This document shows, piece after piece, positions 33,463 to 45,665 of a stretch of DNA of 64,000 nucleotides; positions within the stretch are counted from its first letter, which is position 1, and the number at the start of each line of letters is the position of its first letter. A program made the translations under genes and the position numbers. The stretch is from Cornus controversa. Taxonomy: Eukaryota > Streptophyta > Magnoliopsida > Cornales > Cornaceae. Under the pieces are notes generated by a model. That model was not told the origin of the DNA and did not search any database. It saw only the letters and a program-made list of their open reading frames with translations. The stretch covers positions 28,808,806 through 28,872,805 of the forward strand of contig CM048848.1 in NCBI GenBank assembly GCA_026545225.1, read 5' to 3'.

Positions 33463-35826
33463 TGTCAAGTCCCAATTTCTAACACCCGATTGAAACGGAA
33501 AGAAATGGAGGGTGAATTATGAAACCTCAACCGGTTCATCCATTGGAACTCTTCGATCTCAAGACTGAATTTCGTATACGTCTAAAATATCAAGATGGGA
33601 CCAAGCCCATTAGAGAGAGGAATCAAAATCACTCAATTTCAAATAAAACTACACTTAATTCCAATTTAAAACGGATGAACTATGTCCGTTTGAAGTTTGG
33701 GACAATTTCAACATATGTTGTAAATAGTACATTCGCTTAATCGAAGATGCACTTTCAATTAATCGAAACTACGATTAATCGAAACTCTATCGAAACTTCA
33801 ATCATAACATGCCGGTTTTGGGATCATATTTCACTCAATTTCTCCTTTTAATCGAACATGGGTCTTCAATTAATCACACCCTTTGATTAATCGAAGTTGG
33901 GTTTTCGATTAATTGAAACCCTTCAACAGAAATCTTGGTAAGTCCTATGTATTTTTTTTCCATTAGGACATCCAAAACTCATCCACCATTATGCATCTAT
34001 ACCACATACATGCTCATACATTTTATACATCTAAAAACACAAGTGGAAGTATTTGGAATCATAAACATAACTCAATTACATCATAATCATCGGATCAAGT
34101 CCGAAAAATACATACATTGTCTAGTTTCTCAAAAATTGAACCAATAGGCCAAAAATACTTGTCCAACATCCATATTACATTTTCCAAGAGTGTCAACATG
34201 ACACATACATATATAGATACTCAAAAAATCAAAAAATGTTATCGAGTACTCCACATAACTACTCAAGTTTCATCCATTGCTAGTGCCTTATCTGAAAAAC
34301 TTTAGGGGCATAGGGGTGAGCAAACAACTAGCTTAGTAGGAATGCCCCAACCCACCTCGGCATCGAATTGACTCCGACATAAATGATATGTAATCATGAT
34401 GTCGCAATTATACATGACATGTTCAACACTCATATGTCAAAAAAATTCAATCTAATACATATATGCATTTAAAATATTCATCATGCTTAATAGTTAAGCA
34501 CATAAGCACCTTTAGATTCACATATACATGATTGGTCAACTCCGACGGTAATGTAGTGTTGGACAACTTTGACGACGCCCGTATGATTGGACAACTCCGA
34601 AGATCAAACATTTTTGGCAATATATTGGTCTTGCCACTATAATTAGACAATTTTGACAATCACTGGAATTTGCATTACTCTGATTTTTAGGCATTAGCCT
34701 TGACATGATTGGACAATTCTGACGGTCATACCTTAGTGAATAATTTTACCACTTCTATAGCATGGTTGGATAACTCCGAACTCTATGTATGGCTCACTTC
34801 GACAAAACTATAATATATACACTCATTAGGCAACATCTCACACATGGCATATTTCTCATGCCCTCCTACATACATTCATCTTTTATATTAATTTTAGAAT
34901 GTACCATTTCTCACGTACCACATATATACACCTATATGTCCATATCATACATATATCTCACACATGTATACAATTCCACATATATCAATTATAAGCTCAC
35001 AATCCATAAATATTACATGTATAAATTCACATCCATCATATATCACAAATATAAATAACTTCAACGTGCATTTAAATCATAATGAAAGAGGAAAAATCTT
35101 GTATATAACCATACCACCCTCCCAAGCATACTAACCTTATCCAAATTCTCCAAACTCACCAACGATCTATTAATCGTTGGCTAAGAGAGAAGAAACACCC
35201 ATACCTAAAGATTGAAGATTTTCTAGACAAAATCCTATAATTTCTTGAAGCTTAACCTTGTCAAAATTTAGTTTTGTTTAGTTCAAACCAAAGCCTTTAA
35301 TTTGTAGAACACTTTGTCCTTCTTCCGGAACTTCCAAATCTAAGCCAAAAGCTTTCGAAATGTCAAGAGAAAGAGAAGAGGGAAAGAGTTGGTGGGGCTA
35401 TATTTGGTCTCGAAAGTCCTAGAAATTATGTGCCGCTTTGATATTTATAATATCTTGGGCATCAAATGACCAAATTGCCACTATTCCACTTAACGTAGCC
35501 TCCCGACCTCTGTTTTCAAAAAGCTGTTACGGCTCCGAAATCACTTTCTTAACTCTTATAACATTTCATTTAGTCTAAAACCGAAAATAAATATTTTTCA
35601 AAAAATATCCAATTTCCAAGGCCCACCAGACCCCGTGTCTTGGGCCCTGCCGACCCAAAACTCTCAAAATAAACCAAATGACTCAAAAACTCCCCTAGAC
35701 CTCCAAACATGTCCCAAAACATGCATTTCAAGTTTATAATGCATGTAATATCATTTCATATAATTTATATGGCAATAGATGGAAATAAAAGAAAATCAGT
35801 CAAAATTAGACCCGGTCTGTACAACA
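33463..35826 (-). mobile_element. 3' LTR of element D
   Basis: The right edge, GTCTGTACAACA at 35826, abuts a polypurine-tract complement (TCCTCACCTTCAAGG). The left edge is put at TGTCAAGTCCC by analogy with LTR C, so it may be off by tens of bases. It shares the blocks 33800-34120 and 34310-34560 with the right LTR (40550-41345). Confidence 0.65.
33735..33920. repeat. TTCGATTAATCGAA palindrome tract in the 3' LTR of D
   Basis: Repeated ATTAATCGAA with complements, separated by unrelated 10-30-base spacers. The tract lies 270-460 bases from the LTR 3' end. A diverged copy is in the other LTR at 40530-40675. Confidence 0.85.
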
Positions 35827-35879
35827 TCCTCACCTTCAAGGAATTTCATTCTTGAAATTGGAAACATACCTCAAGTGGT

Positions 35880-36855
35880 AAACAACTCAGGGTAATTCAA
35901 GCGCACCTCTTGTTCCCGTTCCCACATAGCCTCCTCGACTCTGTCGTGTCTCCAAAGCACTTTGACTAATGGGATGGTCTTGCCCCAAAGCACTTACTCT
36001 CTAGAGTCCAAAATCTGAATTGGTCTCTCTTTGTAAAATACATCCTCCTCTACCTCAGGATCTGTCTAATCTAACACGTGAATGATCCAGCTCATACCTT
36101 CTCAATATCAAAATGTGGAAAGTATTATGCACACTTGACATTTGCGGTGGTAATGCCAAGCGATATGCAACCTCACCCACACGATATAATATCTCAAACG
36201 GACCGATAAATCGTGGCGATAAATTGCCACTATACCCAAATCTCATCAAACCATTCTATGGTGAGACTTTAAGAAAAACATAGTCTCCCACCACGAATGC
36301 TAAAGTCTCATATTGGCATAACTTTTCTAACGACTTTGAGCAGTAAGCAACCGATACCTTATTACCTTTCACTGACCTCTGTCCAACAAACAAGTGACCT
36401 ACAAGGTCTATCACATAATGCTTCAAATGGAGCCATCTCAATACTAGCCTGATAGCTGTTATTGTATGTAAACTCCACCAATGGAAGGTAATCCTCCCAA
36501 CTACCACAAAAATAAGCACACATGCCTGTAGCATATCCTCTAGAATTTGTATAGTATGTTCCAACTAACCATTCATCTGATGATGAAAAGTCATACTAAA
36601 GTGAAGGTCTGTATAAAGTGTTATTTGAAAACTCTGCCAAAACTATGACATAAACCGTGAGTCTCTATCGGATACAATGGAAACTGGCACACCGTGCAGT
36701 TTCAAAATTTGATCAATGTACAATCGACTAAGAGTATCCACGTCATCAGTCACCCGAATAAGAAAAAAATGAGCCACCTTGGTCAATCCATCCACAATAA
36801 CCCAAACTCCATCATGACTCTTCCTCAACCTCAGCATTCCTGTCACAAAATTCAT
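35880..36855 (-). pseudogene. Element D integrase core and chromodomain remnant
   Basis: 36855-36643 encodes the integrase core start ([27 protein letters not shown]-like [12 protein letters not shown]). 36564-36256 is a frame-shifted middle part. 36249-36055 encodes FIGPFEILYRVGEVAYRLAL and VHNTFHI. From about 36050 to 35890 the frame carries the chromodomain-like WRH..VEEAMWERE...YPELF end. Several stops and shifts separate the pieces. Confidence 0.8.
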
Positions 36856-37212
36856 TGTGACGTGTTCCCACTTCTACATAGCTACTGGTAATGGTTGCAA
36901 CAAACTCCTCGGTCTCTAATGTTCAACCTTCACTTGTTGACAAGTGAGGTACCTTGCCACAAATAGTGCAACATCCTTTTTCATACCATTCCACCAATAC
37001 TATCTACATAAATTGTGATACATCTTTGTACCACTGGGATACACTACAAATCTAGAGTAATGAAACTCTCTAAAAACCTCATCCCTACAAGCCAATGGTA
37101 CAACCATTCTCCCTTTGAACCTCAAACCTCCATCGAAATGAACTACCTAGTCTTCCACTACTTCACCACTCAAAATCTGAGTGTGAATGTCCTCTATCTC
37201 ACTATCATTCCT

Positions 37213-38420
37213 CTACTCCTCAATCGCTCTACTCATTAGACTTAACTGAGCCATAACAGTGCATAAAGTTGCTAGTTCACCACCCTCACTGAAATACAAT
37301 CCCGTTTCTGAGATATCTTCTATCATTTTCCACTCATAGATGGCAATGTTTGCCAAGGTACTATGTAATTTCTTACTCAAGGCATCGGTTACTACATTAG
37401 CCTTTTCTAGGTGATACTCAAGATCAAAGTTGTAAATCTCCATGTACTCCACCCACCTCCGTTGCCTCATATTCAAGTCCTTTTGTGTGAAAATGTACTT
37501 CAAGCTCTTATAATCAGACAAAACCTCAAACTTTTCCCTATATAAGTAATGCCTCCACATTTTCAACACAAAGATTACCGCTGCTAACTTCAAGTTATGA
37601 GTGGGGTAATTGTGGTTGTGTGTTTTAAATTTTTGGGAGCCATATGCAATAACCCCCTTGGTTTGCATCAATATACACCCCAACCCATCCTATGAAGTGT
37701 CACAATAGATCACATAACCCAAACCATGTTCAGAAATTATCAATAATGGATCACTAGTCAATCAACTCTTTAAGTCCATAAATGAATGCTCACAAGCATA
37801 ATTCCACACAAATTTAACTTCGTTACAAGTAAGTTTTGTCATAGGCGCCGTTAACTTCAAAAATTCTTTCATAAAGCATCGATAGTAGCCCTTTAGTCCC
37901 AAGAAACTACGTATCTCAAATACGTCGGCCTTTCCTAATCCATCACTGCCTCAATCTTAGAAGGATCCACAGAAACTCCTCTTTCTGACACTACATGTCC
38001 AAGGAACTTCATTTCCATTAGCCAAGATTCACATTTTTCATACTTGGAATACAAACAGTTTTCCCTTAAGATTTGTAACACTGTCTTCAAATAAATCTCA
38101 TGTTCCTCCATAGAGGATGGGTACATGAGAATATCATCCAAAACTACCACCACGAACCTATCTAAGTGAACACTGAAGACTCAGTTCATTAATTCCATGA
38201 ATACTGCCATTGCATTCGTCAAACCAAATGGCATCACTAGAAACTCATAGTGTCCATATCTAGTCCGAAAAGCCATTTTCAAAATGTCCACATCCCTTAC
38301 CCTCAACTGGTAATACCTCGATCTCAATTCAATCTTTGAAAAGTACTTTGAACCCTTGAGTTGATCAACCAAGTCATCTATCCTTGGCAAAGGATACTTG
38401 TTCTTGATTGTTGCTTAGTT
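37213..38420 (-). pseudogene. Element D reverse transcriptase and RNase H remnant
   Basis: 38390-38181 gives the RT palm start ([24 protein letters not shown]). 38153-37935 holds VVVLDDIL, the catalytic FIDDIL-type box with both aspartates kept, and [10 protein letters not shown]. 37683-37213 is RNase H and its tether (YGSQKF, VLSDYKSLKYIF, VTDALSKK). The pieces are in different frames or separated by stops, so no enzyme could be made. Confidence 0.85.
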
Positions 38421-38725
38421 TAGTTTCCGATAGTCTATACACAACTCCAAGTATCTGTCCTTTTTCTTAGCAAATAGGACCAAAGCTCCTTAAGGCAATG
38501 TACTAGGCCATACAAATCCTTTGTCTAACAATTTATGTAACTGATATTTCAACTCATTCAAATCTGCTGGTGACATTGGTACGGTGGCATAGAGATAGAT
38601 GACGTACTTGGAGCAAGATCAATACTGTATACTACTTTTTGCATCAGAGGTAACTTTGTTAAATCCCCCGGAAGCACATCCAAGAAATCATGAACTACTG
38701 GTGGAAACCTTCCACAAGTCATAAC

Positions 38726-39230
38726 CTATTCCTCCTCAACTAACAAGCTGACCAAGAAATACCCAATCTCGTTCCGAACACTAGAACTATGTAATGATGG
38801 TATATAGAAATGATCACACTCTCCCACAAAATAGAAACAGTCACCCTCCGGTGTGGACATAGCTACTCTCTTACAGAGACAATTGATCGTGGCTCTAAAC
38901 ATAGAAAACCAATCCATACCTATAATGATGTTAAAACTAGTCATGTCTAGTAACATAAAGTTGAACACTAGTCGACGTCCAACAACCTCGATCTCGCAAG
39001 ACTGACAAACTTTACCCAGAGTAACTCTATTCCCAACAGGCGTATCAATTGACAATGGTGACTACAATGATGACACCTCCAACCCCAAGTCACATACAAA
39101 TACAGAATATATGAATGAATATACACACCCGAATCTATCAACACCCTAGCCCACGAGCTAAAAACTAGGAAAATACCTCTGACCACTAACCACCCAGGTA
39201 TATCCTCTATCCGAGTCAAAGTCAATTTGA
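38726..39230 (-). pseudogene. Element D protease-region remnant
   Basis: The minus strand gives ARVLIDSG (degenerate form of the aspartic protease DTGAS box) at about 39150. It continues with GKVCQSCEIEVVGRRL and FNIIIGMDW, the standard chromovirus linker from protease to reverse transcriptase. Frames are shifted relative to each other. Confidence 0.7.
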
Positions 39231-39434
39231 AAGCACGACCCTAAATCTGTTGACCCCACTAGCCAGTACCATGAAATCCAGACTGCTAGTTAGACACAGC
39301 AGGTGTGGCCCCTCCCACTACCTAAGAGCCTTGAACTAACCGAGCTAACTGAGGTGGCAGTAATGCCCTCAAATCCAATTGACCTATAGTAGACTGAATA
39401 GTTCTCTGTGAGATCCAGTCCCATTATCAATGCT

Positions 39435-40455
39435 TTATCTTTGTGGGTAATTTGCTCTAATATGCCCTGGTTGGCGACAATGGAAGCATATTCGCTCCCC
39501 TAATTGTGCTACTGATATAGATACAGCCTGCCTCTGTGGGCACTCATACCTGTAATGACCTGACTGTTGGCAATGATAGCACACAAAAGTAGATCGTGAA
39601 GATCTCGTAGGCAATGGCACTGAGGGTACGAAGCGGGGCTACAGCCCCTGAGAAACTGAAGCATTACCCCTCTCTGTTTTCCTTGTCTAGCTACCCGAAA
39701 GTGATCCAACACTTCTAGTCTGACACTTAAAATCCCATATCCTTTGAACCTTTCTGTCATCTTCTTCAGCTACCAAGGCTCTATCAACAACCTTGGTATA
39801 GACTCTCAAGCCTAATATAGACACTTTTTCCCTTATAGACATTTTAAGTCCTCTCACAAAATGATTTGCTTTCATTTCATCATACCCACCATTTTTGGTA
39901 CAAAACAAGCCAAGGATGTGAACTACGTCTCATATCTATTATGCTCATATCCCCTTGCATAAGATCTATAAACTCTTGTTTGAGTCTATCTTTCATTGTT
40001 GGGGGAAAATACTTCCCGAAGAAAAGATCCTTGAAAGTTTCCCACTCCATTACCTCCACATCTCGTGTGTTCTTCATTGAACTCCACCACCTATCCGCTT
40101 CACCATGCAATTGAAATGTAGTTATGTCAACCCTAAGATCCTCATCAATTTATAAGGAAACCAAGAGCTTTAAGGTTTGGTCTACCCACTCTTCAGTAAC
40201 TAGTAGATCAGGCGTGCCTACATAAGTAGGTGGCTAATACTTAATGTACTATTTCATTGTTGTCATCAAATGATTTAAACCACCCCATGGTTGAGCTTGA
40301 ACTTCCTCCTCATAAGTTTCCCTTGTGATTTGTCTCATGTTCTCTTCCATGTCTCTCATAAACTGGGGTCTATCCATTGTAGAGGTGCTCACATTCCATA
40401 AGAAACCATAGATGGAGCCCAATTTATGAGAGACATGGTAGAGACCATGAGGCAC
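39435..40455 (-). pseudogene. Element D gag remnant with two zinc knuckles
   Basis: 40110-39880 has the gag core (ADRWWSSM, FFGKYFPPTMKDRLKQEF, LMQGDMSI). 39620-39435 has two CCHC knuckles: YHCQQSGHYRYEC, and FHCRQPGHIRANY in which the last cysteine is tyrosine. 40455-40249 is a probable N-terminal part with METs in DMEENMRQI. Stops and shifts separate the blocks. Confidence 0.8.
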
Positions 40456-40529
40456 CTCGAATACTAAATCATTAACCTTAAATACTCATATAGTCTCACC
40501 AAGGAACATAAGCACCTCAATGATGCGAT

Positions 40530-41346
40530 TAATCAAAGATCTATTAAAACTTTAATCGTAACATGCTGGTTTTGGGATCCTATTTCAATTAATTTATCCA
40601 ATTAATCGAACATGGGTCTTTGATTAATCCCACCCTTCGACTAATCGCAGTTAGGTTTTTGATTAATCGAAACCGTTTGGTAGAAAATCCTGCTAAGTCC
40701 TATATATATTTTTTTCATTAGGACAACCAAAACTCATCCACCACTATGCATCTATTCCACATACATCCTCATACATTTTATACATCTAAAAACACACGTA
40801 GAAGCATTTTAAATGATAAATATAACTCAATTACATCATAATCATTGGATCATGTCTGAAAAATACATACATTGTCTAGTTTCTCAAAAGTGGAACAAAT
40901 ATGCCAAAAATACTTGTCCAACATCCATATTACAATTCTCATGACTTTCAACATGACACATAAATGTATGGATACTCAAAACATCAAACAATACTATTGA
41001 GTACTGCACATAGCTACTCAAGTTTCATCTATTGCTGGTGCCTTATCTAAAAAAATTTTGGGCGGAGAGGGGTGATCAAATAACTAGCTTAGTTGGAATG
41101 TCCCAACCTTCCAAGGCATCAACCCGACACCGACCTACATGATATGCAATCATGATATCACTATTCTACATGAGATGCTCAACACTCGTATGTCAAACCA
41201 ATCTAATGCAATACATATACACATTTAAAACATTCATCATGCTTAGATGTTAAACACATAAATATCTTTAGATTTACATCTTTTTCGATCATAATGTGAT
41301 ACATATACATGATAAGTCAACTCCGACAATCATGTAGTATTGAAAT
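40530..41346 (-). mobile_element. Partial 5' LTR of element D
   Basis: Matches 33770-34545 of the 3' LTR (shared anchors AACATG, GGTTTTGGGATC and CATTAGGACA). It is truncated on the gag side, where no primer-binding site follows, and ends on the outer side where the copia LTR begins at 41347. The expected continuation is not found beyond element B. Confidence 0.75.
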
Positions 41347-42951
41347 TGATGAACCAAGAGGGGGATGGGGTGAATTGGTTCACACCTTGTACTCTTTTTC
41401 TTTTTGCTTTAAAACAAAGAGTCTAGTGGACACTTAAATAATACAGGATGTAGATGGATAGTGTAAAGAACTACTAGAGTGATTTAATGGAGATATATGT
41501 ACTTGCAAAAATGATAGAAGAAGTTATAGGTAGAGTCAAAAGTGAAGTGAGGCTTGATAGTCAATTAAAGTATATGAATCCCTAACCAGCAGCATCAGTA
41601 TCAGTTTGATGTAATGTCACAACCAACGTCAAGCAATTTGACACAGAGGTTTTAGCGAGGTAAAACCCCATAAAGGGGAAACATCCTCAGGCCCTTGGCC
41701 TGCATGAAAGTTCACTACGAATAACTTTGATTACAAGCTCTCACCCAGCTCACCACAAGTTACTCACACTCACCCTGTCACAAGCACACACTGCCTTGAC
41801 ACTTACTCACCAAACTCTCATACAAATTCTCTCTTACTCTCCCTGTCCTACACACTCCAGTGTGAAGACTATAGTGGTAGAGTATACAATTTAAACTCAG
41901 AATCTTAGAAATAATAATAACAGACAATGTCACGAAGCTGCGGCTCCAATCACTTATAGGTGCCAGCATCACTCAATAAAGCATGGTAGAATTGAATGTG
42001 GTTTCAAGACATGATTAAACTAAGACTTGATGTGTTGTCAATTTATGAATGGAATAAGAACATATCAAGTAACTCCTCAGAATAGCAATGATACCTCTTG
42101 CAAGAAACATATTTGTATTTTGACAGCCGCTCAGGTTCATCAACAACTTCAGTGATTGAGGCTTGAAGTGTCAGCTTTCCTATATGTCTTAGTATTGAAG
42201 AAGATTCTCTTGTTATACATTTCAGAGTCTGAAGTTTTACTTAATCACCATTTGAAACTTCAATAAAATAGATTCTCCATATTTCAGCAGCTTGAGTTGC
42301 TTCTACTGAAATGAATAGATTAGCCAACTCGACTTATCTCTATCACTCAGCTAGCATGACTTCTGTTTTAGCTTGCAGAACCAACCATTTAAAACACTGA
42401 GTATTTCTATTTCGTCTAGGGCCTCTTAGAATTGCTCACTTGAAATTCTAAAATTAAGAAAGGAGGCGCACTACTCAACCAGCTGAAGCACCTATATATA
42501 TAGTAGAACAATTTAGGGCAGCCTTTAGATAGGATTGCCAGCTGTCATCAGATAGATTCTTGGCCGTTTAAAAAATAGCTGTGGAAACCTTTGGTCACCA
42601 AAGAGCCCTCAATGATTTGAATTTCCAGAAGAGGAAAGGCTACTTGAGGGAGAATATTCTGATGCTGATCAAAGGATAATAAAGTAAATCCAATGATTGA
42701 GTTTGTCTACAGATGAGCTGGCAATCTTACTCCTGCACATTTACTAAAATGCCCTTCTCAAGGCTGTTAGAGAAACTTAGAAGAATATAGGAATGATTTA
42801 TGGCAGAGCCAAGCAATATGAGTAATCATAGGAATTGGCATATCTAGATCAAAAAGAATGTTTTAAAAATGCTTAAAGAACTAGGGATGATGCAACAAAA
42901 ATCATGAGACAGGTATGACACTTTTTGACATTAAAGAAGACAAACCAAACA
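41347..42951 (-). mobile_element. 3' LTR of element B, outer part
   Basis: Starts TGATGAACCAAGAG in plus orientation and is homologous to 58278-58392 plus 61231-62706. After the element A insertion the last 16 bases continue at 53302-53317 and end ACCAACA, next to the polypurine complement ATCTCCCCATTTT. Restored length is about 1.62 kb. Confidence 0.85.
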
Positions 42952-45628
42952 TGAAATACCCCCCAGAAAATTTCGCGCATGAGGTGGCCAGTCTCATACA
43001 CAAAACCTGAGGAATATTAACCACTGATAGCAACAAGCATAGATGCAAAAGACAAAAATAGAATAATTGCTAAAAGCTGAACAGAAATCCCATTGAATTG
43101 AAATAATTGATAAATAAATAATTAAATTCTGGTAATACAATTTGGAAGTCCCGTAACCCAAGGACCCCTTAACCAGAAAGAATAAAAGTTTAACCCTTAA
43201 ATTGAAATCCAAAACCAAAACCTGTACATGAGTTCATAGTTTTAATCTTGAAGAAAAAAGTAGATTCCTACCCTGAGACTGGTGAGAGTAGATGTCTGTC
43301 ACAGCCCAACCCTAGTACTCTATCCTCGCGGGGGAAACTGCTTGGGACCTGAAATATCAACAAAGTGGGTTAAACCCACGAGCAAGTTCTATCTACTACA
43401 TCCCAATCAGAGAATCAATATACATACCCTCAATGTGAGGGACACAAGAGATAAATATACGTGCAACCCCTCAGATTATTCCTTATTCAGTTCATACTTT
43501 TAAATATACAAATCATCTCATATATTTCCTCAACAACCCTTACAATGTAAAAACGATCCCCTTCTTTACGATCACAAATAAAGATACATATATATGCATT
43601 TTATTAAATCTATGCAATCATGATATGTCCATTATAATGCATGAATACATTAATAGGTATGGGCGATCCTGACACGCCGGACAATCTTTATATGCCAAAT
43701 AAAAATATAGATACCTTATTAGGTATGGGCGATCCTGACACGCCGGACAATCCTTACATGCTAAATAAGAATATAGATACCTTATTAGGTATGGGCGATC
43801 CTGACACGCTGGGCAATCCTTACATGCCAAATAAAAATACAAATGCATTCCCAATATGAAATAACAAATAAACAAGATGCATTATGATTTTTAATTTGCA
43901 CAGGCTACCAATTTGAATTATCTGCTATGCAATTATCACCATATGACAAATCATTCACAAGTGAACCTTAATCAAGTACCCCATGTGCATTTATATATAT
44001 AATAAACACAATCGATTAAATCAAAATAACTTAACATCCATTAAAGGAAACAATTCCCCAAACCAACCTCCAATCCACTCAACTCTCCGACAGTTACAGA
44101 AAAATTTTGGGAATTTTTAGAATTTCAGAAGTATTTTCTAGAATTACAGAAAGTGAAAAACCCAGCTTTTGGACACTTTAAAATTCAATTGAACAACAAG
44201 GAAAGATCATTTTGAGTTAAAACTTTAAACCCAAGTGTATTTAACTTCCAGAGAGTTACAGTAAAAATTTGGGAATTTTTGGCGTTGTAAAAGTATTTTC
44301 TAAAATTACAAAAACTGAAAAAGACAGCTTTTGGGTACTTTTAAAAATTAATTGGACAACAAGGGAAAATTGTTTTGAGTTGAAAATTTAAAATTAAGTG
44401 TGTTTAATATCCAATATCATACAGTAAAATTTTCAGAATTTTTGGAATCATGAAAGTATTTTTAAAAAATGATTTTTCAAATTTTCAAGTTTTTTCAAAA
44501 ATTCAAAAAAAATATCAAAACATATCGGAATGGGCCCAAAGTGGACCCAGTGGTGGGCCCCCGCGAGTGGGGCCCAAAAAAATTTTTCCCGGCGCCGGCC
44601 AGGCCCGTGGGGAAGTCCCTGTGCTGGGGCTTCTTCCCCAGCGCGCACAGCGCACTGCCGGAGACGGTCCGGCCACCGTTCGCCTCCATTTTTGCGCCAT
44701 TCTTCTCCTCTCGACGCCGTCTACCTATTGGTGCAAAAAGCCCCATCCGAAACAGCCCGAATCAAAAACCCCCAATTCACAAGTTCTAGGGTTCTTCGCA
44801 AAATTCAAAAATTTAAAACCCAATAATTCACGATCTATTTTCCTAAGGATTCAGAGTTGTTTACAATATAATCCCAACACAGTAGGTCACAACTTAACAT
44901 TTATTTCTTACAAATTGCATACATGAATTATTTCTTTCTTAACACAATATACATATACATGAACACCTTTGCATATAACCTTACATGAACAAAATCAATT
45001 AAATCTACATACAATCATCACAGTTAATCTCACGAAATTTATCAATAGCAGAAAAATATAAACATGCAATTAACTACAAATTTTTAATATAAATAAATGC
45101 TCAAACCTAGACTATGCATACGGATTCAAGGGGGAAGAGAAGAATTAAACTTGCCTTTTCCTGACGAATCAACTTGTTCACCCGATCGTCACTCCCTTCG
45201 CTCTTTCGTTTACTCTCTTTTAGTTCTGTGCGTAAAACAACGGCAACCCTAATTTCTTCTTCTTTTCTTTTCCTTTTTGTCTTAATTATTCTTTTATTGA
45301 TATTTCCTAAAACTAATTAAAATCAAATTAATAATAATAAATATAGCAATAATAATATTATTACAACCCTAGGCCCATCATTTTAAACATAACCTTAACC
45401 CACTCATCCTAGCCCAAATTCTTCCCTAGCCCAACCCAAAACATTTAAATAAAATAACCCACAATTAATACCAATTCACATAAAATGATAAAATGCATGT
45501 ATAAAAGACAAGCAACTCACCTACAATGATAATTTATATAAAAAAAAAAAATATTTCACATGAATTAATAAAATAAAGTAATAATGTAAAGAGATTAAAT
45601 TGACACCTAAATTTTCCGGGGTATTACA
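42952..45628 (-). mobile_element. 3' LTR of element A
   Basis: 2677 bp, TGAAATACCCCCC to CCGGGGTATTACA in plus orientation. Compared with the 5' LTR it lacks about 235 bp at 44090, where CTCTCCGA joins CAGTTACAG. It includes the 66-bp x 3 minisatellite (43656-43855) and a GC island (44530-44690). Confidence 0.9.
43656..43855. repeat. Three-copy 66-bp minisatellite in the 3' LTR of A
   Basis: Units begin at 43656, 43722 and 43788. A period of 66 (22 codons) keeps frames open on both strands and yields spurious repetitive peptides (MGDPDTP-type); these are not taken as genes. Confidence 0.9.
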
Positions 45629-45665
45629 TTCTTCCCCCCTAACAGAGTAATTCCGTCCTCGAAAT

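Larger units (their letters stand above)
33463..41346 (-). mobile_element. Decayed Ty3/gypsy chromovirus 'D'
   Basis: The layout on the minus strand is a partial 5' LTR (41346 to about 40530), gag, protease, reverse transcriptase/RNase H, integrase with chromodomain end, then the 3' LTR (35826 to about 33463). Frames are broken many times. The 5' LTR lacks its 3' end, the primer-binding site is not recognisable, and its outer part is cut by copia element B at 41347. LTR homology to solo LTR C and to E0 places these in one family group. Confidence 0.8.

Noticed and set aside
33519-35058. Short plus-strand frames over the D LTR
   Set aside because: AT-rich LTR sequence without motifs; not conserved in the second LTR.
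43641-43875. Repetitive open frames over the 66-bp array (both strands) as a tandem-repeat protein
   Set aside because: The frames are open on both strands because the period is a multiple of three; they lie inside an LTR and recur identically in the other LTR. No independent sign of coding.
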